Positions 19,526 to 27,419 of a DNA stretch of 64,000 bases are shown here, one piece after another (position 1 is the stretch's first letter; every line of letters begins with the position of its first letter). Source of the DNA: Psychrobacter arenosus (lineage in GTDB: Bacteria > Pseudomonadota > Gammaproteobacteria > Pseudomonadales > Moraxellaceae); the NCBI RefSeq assembly GCF_904848165.1, contig NZ_LR884459.1, forward strand, positions 2,914,001 through 2,978,000. Direction: 5' to 3'. The position numbers and the translations under genes are program-made. The notes under the pieces were generated by a model. The model made no database searches. It saw nothing but the letters and a program-made list of their open reading frames with translations, and was not told the origin of the DNA.

Positions 19526-19553
19526 CTTACGTAAGGTTAAGATGAAATAAAAC

Positions 19554-19581
19554 TTGATAAATTACACTTATGCTTTATAGT
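19554..19581 (+). promoter_or_regulatory. Promoter of the first solitary CRISPR repeat
   Basis: TTGATA (19554-19559) and TATAGT (19576-19581) are 16 bases apart, a good sigma-70-type pair that would start RNA near 19588, twenty bases before the solitary repeat. The presence of an own promoter argues that this repeat unit is an independent gene. Confidence 0.6.
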
Positions 19582-19587
19582 ATTTCT

Positions 19588-19706
19588 AAGATGATAGTAA
19601 TTATTTAGTCGCACCCATCACGGATGCGTGGATTGAAACATCTTTCACCTAACGTAATTTTGTTATCCCAAGGGGTTTAATAAAGAAATTTATTAAACCC
19701 CTTTTT
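19588..19706 (+). ncRNA. Stand-alone mini-CRISPR RNA gene (solitary repeat + spacer-like segment + terminator)
   Basis: A 32-base repeat at 19608-19639 differs from the array repeat at two places (A for G in the stem, T for C in the handle). It is followed by about 30 spacer-like bases (19640-19669, starting ATCTTTCACC) and then a strong terminator. It keeps the hairpin and the 11-base handle expected from Cas5 processing (TGGATTGAAAC). With its own promoter, it would give one crRNA-like guide whose 3' end is set by the terminator. It may regulate a gene through Cascade (CreA/CreR-like). See the findings for a possible target. Confidence 0.6.
19670..19706 (+). terminator. Strong terminator between cas7 and the toxin-antitoxin genes
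   Basis: A perfect 15-base-pair stem AAGGGGTTTAATAAA / TTTATTAAACCCCTT with GAAA loop, followed by T. It would end both the cas3-cas5-cas8c-cas7 message and the mini-CRISPR RNA, leaving cas4-cas1-cas2 to other promoters. Confidence 0.92.
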
Positions 19707-19743
19707 ACATATAAAACAGTCATTAATTTTCAAACAACAAGCT

Positions 19744-19773
19744 ATTCCTTCAAAGGAATAAATTCGTTATAAT
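19744..19773 (+). promoter_or_regulatory. Promoter and palindromic operator of the higBA-like operon
   Basis: The perfect palindrome ATTCCTT-CA-AAGGAAT (19744-19759) covers the -35 area of a consensus -10 TATAAT (19768-19773). Transcription would start near 19780, with AAGGA just before the toxin ATG. Such a dyad is where HigA-type antitoxins bind for autoregulation. The promoter may also drive cas4 downstream. Confidence 0.7.
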
Positions 19774-19788
19774 TGTAAGGATACAAAA

Positions 19789-20148
19789 ATGTGGCAAGTC
19801 GAATATACGGACGAGTTTGAAAGCTGGTGGGATAGCTTAACTACAGAAGAGCAAGAAGACATTGCTTACTCGGTGACTTTACTTGAGCAACTTGGCACGT
19901 CATTGCCTTTTCCTCACAGTAGTGGTATCAACAACTCTAAACACAGCCACATGCGAGAACTGCGTACCCAGCACCAAGGTAGACCTTATCGAACGCTTTA
20001 TGCGTTTGACCCTAGACGCCATGCTATTTTGCTCATCGCCGGTGACAAAACAGGGGAGAAACGCTGGTATGACATCCACGTTCCCATTGCAGATAAGCTC
20101 TATGATGAGCATATTGAGCAGCTAAAAAACGAAGGGCTTTTGGAATAG
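19789..20148 (+). CDS. higB: Toxin of the HigB/RelE-like (Gp49) family
   Basis: A 119-residue predicted ribosome-dependent mRNA interferase. Family features are visible: VEYTDEFESWWDSLTTEEQE at the start, then MRELRTQHQGRPYRTLYAF and AILLIAGDKTGEKRWYD, which follow the Gp49-like pattern (LRELR, G-x-x-YR-x-x-Y, LL-x-x-DKT). It is followed by its antitoxin gene, toxin-first as in higBA operons. Unusually, 104 bases with a CRISPR repeat separate the two genes. The module interrupts the standard I-C order cas7-cas4. The symbol denotes family, not proven function. Confidence 0.85.
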   Translation: MWQVEYTDEFESWWDSLTTEEQEDIAYSVTLLEQLGTSLPFPHSSGINNSKHSHMRELRTQHQGRPYRTLYAFDPRRHAILLIAGDKTGEKRWYDIHVPIADKLYDEHIEQLKNEGLLE

Positions 20149-20186
20149 TTTTCTAAAGTAACTATGTATAACAATCTTCTTACCTC

Positions 20187-20248
20187 GTCGCACCCATCAC
20201 GGGTGCGTGGATTGAAAATCAACACACCCGCTACGGGTGGGATGAAAT
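20187..20248 (+). repeat. Solitary CRISPR repeat plus a degenerate second copy inside the toxin-antitoxin operon
   Basis: 20187-20218 matches the array repeat in 30 of 32 bases (T for C in the handle, last base A for C). After four bases, 20223-20248 resembles a shortened repeat: CACACCC, ACGGGTG and GGAT-GAAA are kept while about four bases are missing. Its hairpin CACCCG-CTA-CGGGTG stands just upstream of the antitoxin ribosome site, so it could affect antitoxin translation. A 28-codon frame (20164-20250) runs through both repeats and stops two bases before the antitoxin ATG; this may be chance. Confidence 0.75.
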
Positions 20249-20252
20249 AACT

Positions 20253-20648
20253 ATGGCAAAAAATTTTTCTGATTTACGACAAAAAATGCCAACTGAAGCT
20301 CAATCGCGAGTAAAAAAAAGAGCCAATGCTGAAGTTAAGCGGCTACTTAGCGAAATGCCTCTGCACGAACTTCGCCAAGCTCGGGGCCTATCGCAAACCT
20401 TACTTGCCCAGCATCTGGGTGTACAGCAACCTGCCGTCGCAAAAATGGAAAAGCGTACCGACATGTATATCTCAACCCTGCGCAGTCACATTCAAGCGAT
20501 GGGTGGTGAGCTGAATATCATCGCCAAATTTCCTGAGGGTGAAGTTAAGATCACCAATTTTTCTGATATAGAGGCACTCGATATGACGTCGTCAACTGCC
20601 CAAGCAGATACTGCAAGTATCAATATAGACGATGATTTAATTACTTAG
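20253..20648 (+). CDS. higA: HigA-like antitoxin, XRE-family HTH
   Basis: A 131-residue DNA-binding antitoxin. The HTH lies at about residues 45-75: HELRQARGLSQTLLAQHLGV, then QQPAVAKMEKRTDMYISTLR. The N-terminal part (FSDLRQKMPTEAQSRVKKRA) and GGELNIIAKFPEG match the antitoxins that pair with Gp49-like toxins. It should neutralise the upstream toxin and repress the operon through the palindrome at 19744. The C-terminal tail of about 35 residues is Ser/Thr/Asp-rich. It is followed by cas4 with little space, so it may lie in one transcript with cas4. Confidence 0.85.
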   Translation: MAKNFSDLRQKMPTEAQSRVKKRANAEVKRLLSEMPLHELRQARGLSQTLLAQHLGVQQPAVAKMEKRTDMYISTLRSHIQAMGGELNIIAKFPEGEVKITNFSDIEALDMTSSTAQADTASINIDDDLIT

Positions 20649-20735
20649 TAAGAGCAATCACTCAAGAAAAGTAATCACTTAGCAAAAATATTGAGCCAAT
20701 TAAATATTGTTCAACACCCATGCAGAGCCATCGCC

Positions 20736-21350
20736 ATGCAAACCTTATACCTATCTCGCCTGCAACATTATTTATTCTGTCCTCGTCAGTTTGCTCTGAT
20801 CGAGCTTGAGTGTGCTTGGGCAGAAAATGTCTTTACAGCTGAAGGGCAGGTCATGCACGAAAAGGTCAACTCCGGCGGTCATGACACCCGTGGCAATATT
20901 AAGACGGTGCGCACCTTGCCACTTGGCCATAAATCGTTAGGCTTAGAAGGTATCGCCGATGTGGTGGAATACCACACCGATGATGACGGTAAGCAGACGC
21001 CTTTCCCCATTGAGTATAAACGCGGCAAACCAAAATCACACCGTGCCGATGAGGTGCAGCTGTGCGCTCAAGCCTTGTGCTTGGAAGATATGCATGGGTG
21101 CGAAGTACCTGAGGGTGCGCTCTTTTATGGTAAGACCCGACGCCGTCATGCAGTGACATTTGATGAGGAGCTTAGGGCTCTGACGCTAGAGGCCATTAAT
21201 GACTGTCGGCACATTATTGATTCTGGTATTACACCCAAGCCCATTTATAGCACCAGTAAGTGTCGCAATTGCTCTCTTAAAGATCATTGTCACCCCAAGA
21301 TATTTAATAAAAATGCTAAGTCTTGGCTTTTAGAAAGAATTTTAGATTGA
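20736..21350 (+). CDS. cas4: CRISPR adaptation nuclease Cas4
   Basis: A 204-residue RecB-like Fe-S nuclease that trims prespacers and selects those with the right PAM, working with Cas1-Cas2. Motifs: LSRLQHYLFCPRQFALIELE with the first cluster Cys, the nuclease residues in GIADVVEYH and FPIEYKRGKPK, the QxxxY-like DEVQLCAQALC, and the C-terminal CRNCSLKDHC cluster ligands. The ATG at 20736 is preferred because it begins at the family's usual N-terminus; a TTG at 20691 would add 15 atypical residues. Confidence 0.94.
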   Translation: MQTLYLSRLQHYLFCPRQFALIELECAWAENVFTAEGQVMHEKVNSGGHDTRGNIKTVRTLPLGHKSLGLEGIADVVEYHTDDDGKQTPFPIEYKRGKPKSHRADEVQLCAQALCLEDMHGCEVPEGALFYGKTRRRHAVTFDEELRALTLEAINDCRHIIDSGITPKPIYSTSKCRNCSLKDHCHPKIFNKNAKSWLLERILD

Positions 21351-21400
21351 TTTTTTTATTTAAATATTTTTTAGTTGAACTTAACAGTCTGTGCTATAGT
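21342..21400 (+). promoter_or_regulatory. Promoter of the small hydrophobic peptide gene with a PAM-flanked match to the adjacent solitary guide
   Basis: An extended -10 (TG-C-TATAGT, TATAGT at 21395-21400) lies 33 bases before the peptide start codon. Just upstream, on the minus strand, TTC (21379-21377) is followed by AACTAAAAAAT (21376-21366) and TTTAA. This equals the first 17 bases of the spacer-like segment at 21578 except position 12; position 18 also differs. Type I Cascade does not read every sixth position (6, 12, 18), so pairing would be complete over 17 bases. Cascade bound here would cover the -35 region and block transcription. Confidence 0.7.
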
Positions 21401-21433
21401 TGATGCTAGAGATAACTATAGGGAAGTAAGGTT

Positions 21434-21541
21434 ATGAGGATTAAAAATAAACGAGAGTTAGAGCTGGAGATTCCCACTATAGAGATTTTAATATTTCTCT
21501 TAATACTCGTAGTTTTTATTGCTAGTTACTTTCTTAGTTAA
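21434..21541 (+). CDS. Candidate CreT-type toxin, 35-residue single-helix membrane peptide
   Basis: A small gene between cas4 and cas1. The peptide has a charged head (MRIKNKRELELEIP) and a hydrophobic helix at about residues 16-34 (IEILIFLLILVVFIASYFLS). GGGAAG and AAGG precede the ATG, and an extended -10 promoter lies 33 bases upstream. The layout resembles small hydrophobic toxins that damage the inner membrane. The promoter carries a PAM-flanked target of the crRNA-like unit starting 5 bases after the stop codon, the arrangement of creT-creA pairs. The second codon is the rare AGG and three AUA codons follow, so a tRNA-sequestering action is another option. Toxicity is inferred, not seen. 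Confidence 0.65.
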   Translation: MRIKNKRELELEIPTIEILIFLLILVVFIASYFLS

Positions 21542-21545
21542 TCTA

Positions 21546-21633
21546 TTCGCACCCATCACGGGCGCGTGGATTGAAACAACTAAAAAATTTTTAAGGTTCA
21601 AGATAAAGTGCTTATCATTCAGTTGGTTGAATG
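21546..21633 (+). ncRNA. Candidate CreA-type crRNA-like antitoxin (solitary repeat + spacer-like segment)
   Basis: The repeat at 21546-21577 matches the array repeat in 29 of 32 bases (first base, one stem base C for T, handle T for C). The spacer-like segment 21578-21612 begins AACTAAAAAATTTTTAAGG and ends before a small hairpin CATTCA/TGAATG (21616-21633) that may set the 3' end. The 5' handle TGGATTGAAAC remains intact for Cas5 processing. Its first 17 bases match the promoter of the upstream peptide gene with a TTC PAM. It would guide Cascade to repress that gene without full-length pairing, so Cas3 cleavage of self DNA would be avoided. Confidence 0.68.
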
Positions 21634-21682
21634 GTAGGCCTTATTTACTTTTATGGAATGCCAATAATAACAAGGAAGTGTG

Positions 21683-22714
21683 ATGCGACCCCTCAAAAAT
21701 ACTTTATTTGTGCAGACCCAAGGCGCTTGGCTGAATAAGCAGGGTGAGAATGTGGTGATGAATATCGACTATGAGGTCAAAGGTCGCGTGCCTATTCATA
21801 AATTGGATGCCATCGTCTGCTTTGGTCAGGTTTCTATATCGCCTGCGCTCATGGCGCATTGTACGGATAATGGCATCACCATCACTCACCTCAATCAATA
21901 TGGCAAGTTTCAGGCACGTATTGAAGGTGCTGTCAGTGGCAATGTGCTGCTGCGCCGCGAGCAGTATCGTATGAGTGATGACCCTGAGCGGACTCAGTTA
22001 ATTTGCCATAGTATTATCCTGGGCAAGGTGCATAACCAACGGCAGGTCATTCGTCGCTATTTGCGGGACTATAAGCAGCAGCTGGATGCCCAAGTGATAG
22101 AACAGTTAGAAAATGCGCAAAAACGCTTAGGGAATGGTCTCAATAAAATTCTAACCACACAGAGCTTGCCAGATCTATTGGGCCGGGAAGGGGAGATGGC
22201 GGCCACTTATTTTAGTGTCTTTCCCCAGTTTATTCGTAACTCTGATTTTCACTTCCCTAAAAGGACTCGCAATCCACCTACAGATATGGTCAATGCTTTG
22301 TTGTCTTTTACCTACACGCTAATGACCCATGACTGCCGCAGTGCCCTTGAGACGGTAGGCTTAGATCCTGCCTGTGGGTTTTTTCATCAGTTGCGTCCGG
22401 GACGCCCTTCGCTAGCGTTGGATTTGGTGGAGGAGTTCCGGCCCATAGTCGATCGCTTTGTGTTGTCTTTAATTAATAAAAAGCAATTGGGTAAATCGGA
22501 CTTCAAGACTGAGCCTAATGGTGCAGTATGGCTCAAAGACGATGCGCGGCAAACCTTTTTTAAGGCTTGGCACGACCGTAAACAGCAGACTATCTATCAC
22601 GAGTGGTTTGAAGAAACCGTTCCGTTTGGGCTGCTACCGCATCTGCAGGCGACCATTATGGCGCGTCATGTTCGCGGCGATATCGATGCTTATATTCCAT
22701 TTTTATGGAAATAA
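21683..22714 (+). CDS. cas1: CRISPR adaptation integrase Cas1 (type I-C)
   Basis: A 343-residue integrase that joins new spacers at the leader end together with Cas2. It starts RPLKNTLFVQTQGAWLNKQG, with IHKLDAIVCFGQVSISPALM typical of the I-C subgroup. The metal-ligand region is seen in GREGEMAATYFSVFPQFI (Glu), FFHQLRPGRPSLALDLVEEF (His and the later acidic ligands) and MTHDCRSALETVGLDPA. AAGGA lies 6 bases before the ATG at 21683; a GTG directly before it is the alternative. Confidence 0.95.
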   Translation: MRPLKNTLFVQTQGAWLNKQGENVVMNIDYEVKGRVPIHKLDAIVCFGQVSISPALMAHCTDNGITITHLNQYGKFQARIEGAVSGNVLLRREQYRMSDDPERTQLICHSIILGKVHNQRQVIRRYLRDYKQQLDAQVIEQLENAQKRLGNGLNKILTTQSLPDLLGREGEMAATYFSVFPQFIRNSDFHFPKRTRNPPTDMVNALLSFTYTLMTHDCRSALETVGLDPACGFFHQLRPGRPSLALDLVEEFRPIVDRFVLSLINKKQLGKSDFKTEPNGAVWLKDDARQTFFKAWHDRKQQTIYHEWFEETVPFGLLPHLQATIMARHVRGDIDAYIPFLWK

Positions 22715-22780
22715 TAACTAAGCTAACTAGTAAGTCGACCTCGACAAACTTCGGTAGGATACGGGTTAAGGATATATATT

Positions 22781-23071
22781 ATGATGATACTGGTCACTTA
22801 TGATATTAGTACAATGGACTCAAAAGGGGCCAAACGGCTACGTCATGTGTCTAAGCATTGCTTAAATTTTGGACAGCGAGTGCAATATTCTGTGTTTGAA
22901 ATTGAAGTGGATCCAGCGCAATGGACCACACTTAAAGCGACTTTAGAGGATATTATTAACCACGATACCGATAGTCTGCGCTATTATTATCTGGGTAAAA
23001 ACTGGCAGCACAAAGTCGAGCATGTTGGCGCAAAACCTGTGTTAGACTTAAACGATGTCTTACTGTTTTAG
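22781..23071 (+). CDS. cas2: CRISPR adaptation protein Cas2
   Basis: A 96-residue partner of Cas1 with the ferredoxin-like fold start MILVTYDISTMDSKGAKRLR, the conserved Asp in YDIS, and FGQRVQYSVFEIEVD. TAAGGATATATATT precedes the ATG. It lies 66 bases after cas1 and 247 bases before the first repeat, the standard end of an I-C cas operon. Confidence 0.95.
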   Translation: MMILVTYDISTMDSKGAKRLRHVSKHCLNFGQRVQYSVFEIEVDPAQWTTLKATLEDIINHDTDSLRYYYLGKNWQHKVEHVGAKPVLDLNDVLLF

Positions 23072-23318
23072 CTAAAATAACAAGCAGTTGGATGAATAAT
23101 CTGACGGTTAACGGCTGCTGCGAACCCATAGCGTACATAAAATCTCTAGGAGACTCGCAAAGGTTGCACAATACTATTTAACAATTTGATTTTAATAGCT
23201 TTATTTTATTAATGTAAAACTCTGGTGAGCTTTAAGCTGGCCAGATTCGCTTATGGTTTAGACGTTCGCAAACTCTAAGGTTTTTTCTTAACCTTATTAG
23301 TGACTTAAGCTATAGGCT
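23072..23318 (+). promoter_or_regulatory. CRISPR leader
   Basis: A 247-base AT-rich non-coding stretch between cas2 and the first repeat. Since the array decays at the far end (29570-29861), this side is the leader end where new spacers enter and from which the precursor RNA is transcribed. No single promoter could be fixed with confidence. Confidence 0.75.
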
Positions 23319-26300
23319 GTCGCACCCATCACGGGTGCGTGGATCGAAACTTAGCGTCCATCTCGTCAATAACGGCTTGTGGGTGTCGCACCCATCACGG
23401 GTGCGTGGATCGAAACTTTTGATGATGATGGTGAAGCTGATGACAGCGACGTCGCACCCATCACGGGTGCGTGGATCGAAACCGCGTTGTAAACATCAGC
23501 ACCTAAAAAGGTAACGGTCGCACCCATCACGGGTGCGTGGATCGAAACCTGCTCTTTTTTTTCTCTCTTAGGCTTTGGGCTGTCGCACCCATCACGGGTG
23601 CGTGGATCGAAACAACGGGTGCTGATGATATGACGGGAACGGAAAGTCGCACCCATCACGGGTGCGTGGATCGAAACACACTGATAACACGGAAGGTTTT
23701 TAGCTCTTGCGTCGCACCCATCACGGGTGCGTGGATCGAAACAATAGTTGGAGACATAGAATCACCTTGAGCATAGTCGCACCCATCACGGGTGCGTGGA
23801 TCGAAACATTCAGCGCCTCAACTAATAGATCAACCGACTCGTCGCACCCATCACGGGTGCGTGGATCGAAACATACATTATTGTTAGTACTGCTATCTTA
23901 TTCATGTCGCACCCATCACGGGTGCGTGGATCGAAACAGGTATAACAACGCTTTCGTCAATATCAGTTTCAGTCGCACCCATCACGGGTGCGTGGATCGA
24001 AACAGGCTTTAATGGGTCATCAAGTACAATCAAGCCGTCGCACCCATCACGGGTGCGTGGATCGAAACTACGGCAGGGGCGATGATGACGGAGATAGCGA
24101 CGTCGCACCCATCACGGGTGCGTGGATCGAAACTCAGTCTTGCCGTTCACGTTGACTTTAGATAAGTCGCACCCATCACGGGTGCGTGGATCGAAACTTT
24201 ATGGGTTAATTCATCAACATAGTGTATTATGTCGCACCCATCACGGGTGCGTGGATCGAAACCCACTTGTAGCGACTGAGGGCTTTTTTTTAGCCGTCGC
24301 ACCCATCACGGGTGCGTGGATCGAAACAGGACGGGCGTTATCTGCTATCACATCGTAACGCGTCGCACCCATCACGGGTGCGTGGATCGAAACACGTACT
24401 GTGGGCAATAGCTTTTGCCATGCCATGTCGCACCCATCACGGGTGCGTGGATCGAAACAGATAGTGCAAGCTGATAGTGATAGCGATGCTAGTCGCACCC
24501 ATCACGGGTGCGTGGATCGAAACATAGAAGACGCTATGGAGTTATACCAAGAGGCGTCGCACCCATCACGGGTGCGTGGATCGAAACGCTGTCTTTTGAT
24601 TTAGTCATAATCTTTGCTCGTCGCACCCATCACGGGTGCGTGGATCGAAACCTAAATCTAAAAGGTAATTATCAATATTTAAATGTCGCACCCATCACGG
24701 GTGCGTGGATCGAAACGCCATGATTTAACTAATGACTTTGTGACTTCGCGTCGTACCCATCACGGGTGCGTGGATCGAAACTTGCTTTAAGTAGAGCTCG
24801 TCGTCTAAATACTTTGTCGCACCCATCACGGGTGCGTGGATCGAAACATTGCCAAACGCAATTGTTACAACTGGCTCGCTTGTCGCACCCATCACGGGTG
24901 CGTGGATCGAAACACGGCGAAGACGTTATGTACGCGTCCGACACAGGTCGCACCCATCACGGGTGCGTGGATCGAAACTGCTTCATTGCGCCGGTCGGCG
25001 GTTCGTCGGGCGTCGCACCCATCACGGGTGCGTGGATCGAAACAATTATGAATAGTATTGCAGGAAAAGTCAGTACCGTCGCACCCATCACGGGTGCGTG
25101 GATCGAAACTATCGCTAGCCCTCAGATATGAGGAGTGATGTGTCGCACCCATCACGGGTGCGTGGATCGAAACAATCCCCTATAACTGTTAAAATAATTG
25201 TACTTTGTCGCACCCATCACGGGTGCGTGGATCGAAACACACCTAAAGATATGTTACATACGATTTTACTAGGTCGCACCCATCACGGGTGCGTGGATCG
25301 AAACTATATCAATATTAATGGGGTTCGCATAAGGTAAGTCGCACCCATCACGGGTGCGTGGATCGAAACCTCATCTTTGATAGACATATTAAGCAGCCCA
25401 ACAGTCGCACCCATCACGGGTGCGTGGATCGAAACTGTTAAGCAAGCTCAGACAGCAGAGGCTAAAGGTCGCACCCATCACGGGTGCGTGGATCGAAACA
25501 AGTTCTCATAAAGACCTGCAATAATTCCGCCTAGTCGCACCCATCACGGGTGCGTGGATCGAAACTAATTTTATTTGCTAGTTTATTTAACGCGTCAAGT
25601 CGCACCCATCACGGGTGCGTGGATCGAAACTCTAAGAAGATGCGGCTAAATGCAAATGCTTTTGTCGCACCCATCACGGGTGCGTGGATCGAAACAAAAT
25701 TAGACGTTAAAACCGCAAGCGGACAAGAAGTCGCACCCATCACGGGTGCGTGGATCGAAACAAGTTGTATGAATACGAAAACAAATATGGTAAGCGTCGC
25801 ACCCATCACGGGTGCGTGGATCGAAACGTAAGATTGTCGAGCGCAATACCGCGCTGATTACGTCGCACCCATCACGGGTGCGTGGATCGAAACTATCGCT
25901 AGCCCTCAGATATGAGGAGTGATGTGTCGCACCCATCACGGGTGCGTGGATCGAAACAATCCCCTATAACTGTTAAAATAATTGTACTTTGTCGCACCCA
26001 TCACGGGTGCGTGGATCGAAACACACTAGCAATACCATTGTAAAAATTAACGTTGGTCGCACCCATCACGGGTGCGTGGATCGAAACGTGCTGTTAAGAC
26101 TGGTGATACTGCATTTGTTGGTCGCACCCATCACGGGTGCGTGGATCGAAACAGCAGTATAGCCTAACTATCATCATTGGTGGAAGGTCGCACCCATCAC
26201 GGGTGCGTGGATCGAAACCGATAAGTGTTGGTGGGTTTATTTAGGCAAAGGTCGCACCCATCACGGGTGCGTGGATCGAAACGCTGTTAGCGATATTATC

Positions 26301-27163
26301 GATAGCGCTATTTTGCCGTCGCACCCATCACGGGTGCGTGGATCGAAACAAGCCGTGGCTGGGGCGATAGTATTATCCAAGCGTCGCACCCATCACGGGT
26401 GCGTGGATCGAAACGTTGTCGTTGTCGGGCTAAGTGGATTATAGGTGGGTCGCACCCATCACGGGTGCGTGGATCGAAACAGTAATAGCAGAAACTGCCC
26501 TTTTTGATGGTGTGTCGCACCCATCACGGGTGCGTGGATCGAAACTTGGCTCGCCGCCATTGATTGAAACAAACTCGACGTCGCACCCATCACGGGTGCG
26601 TGGATCGAAACACAGCCAAGCCATCAAGACGGGCAATAATTAAAGTCGCACCCATCACGGGTGCGTGGATCGAAACTTTACCACGGCTGCCGACCTTGTG
26701 GCGTCACTCAGTCGCACCCATCACGGGTGCGTGGATCGAAACTAACGGGTCTCCATGGTTGCCTACTGTATAAGCGTCGCACCCATCACGGGTGCGTGGA
26801 TCGAAACTTATGAGCATCAATCGCCGACTGAACCCAAGCGTCGCACCCATCACGGGTGCGTGGATCGAAACCTGCTCGTTGGCTGGCTCGAAGATTGCCT
26901 CCTCGTCGCACCCATCACGGGTGCGTGGATCGAAACGATTTTTGGCGAGGATTTGCACAACCTTGACGAGTCGCACCCATCACGGGTGCGTGGATCGAAA
27001 CGATATAACTCACGTACTAGAGCTATGGTCTTTGGTCGCACCCATCACGGGTGCGTGGATCGAAACCTGAACCGCCTGCATGTTGTAGAAATCTCAGAGT
27101 CGCACCCATCACGGGTGCGTGGATCGAAACTTATGGCGACTGGATTACAGAGGTCTGCATACG

Positions 27164-27419
27164 GTCGCACCCATCACGGGTGCGTGGATCGAAACATCCA
27201 CAATACCTTCTCTTTCAGCCTTTGCTAGTCGCACCCATCACGGGTGCGTGGATCGAAACTTGCTCGTTTGCACAGGTGATAAACATCGATAGTCGCACCC
27301 ATCACGGGTGCGTGGATCGAAACATCCACAATACCTTCTCTTTCAGCCTTTGCTAGTCGCACCCATCACGGGTGCGTGGATCGAAACTTGCTCGTTTGCA
27401 CAGGTGATAAACATCGATA
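27164..27419 (+). repeat. Tandem duplication of two repeat-spacer units in the array
   Basis: The 128-base block 27164-27291 (spacers beginning ATCCACAATACC and TTGCTCGTTTGC) recurs exactly at 27292-27419. This is a sign of recombination between repeats within the array. Confidence 0.95.

Noticed and set aside
20164..20250. 28-codon leader peptide running through the repeats before higA
   Set aside because: The repeat is open in several frames, so an open frame here is weak evidence; kept only as a remark.
19789..20648. The HigB/HigA-type genes as the toxin part of a CreTA pair
   Set aside because: They have a protein antitoxin and a palindromic operator of their own; no PAM-flanked match of either solitary guide was found in their promoter.
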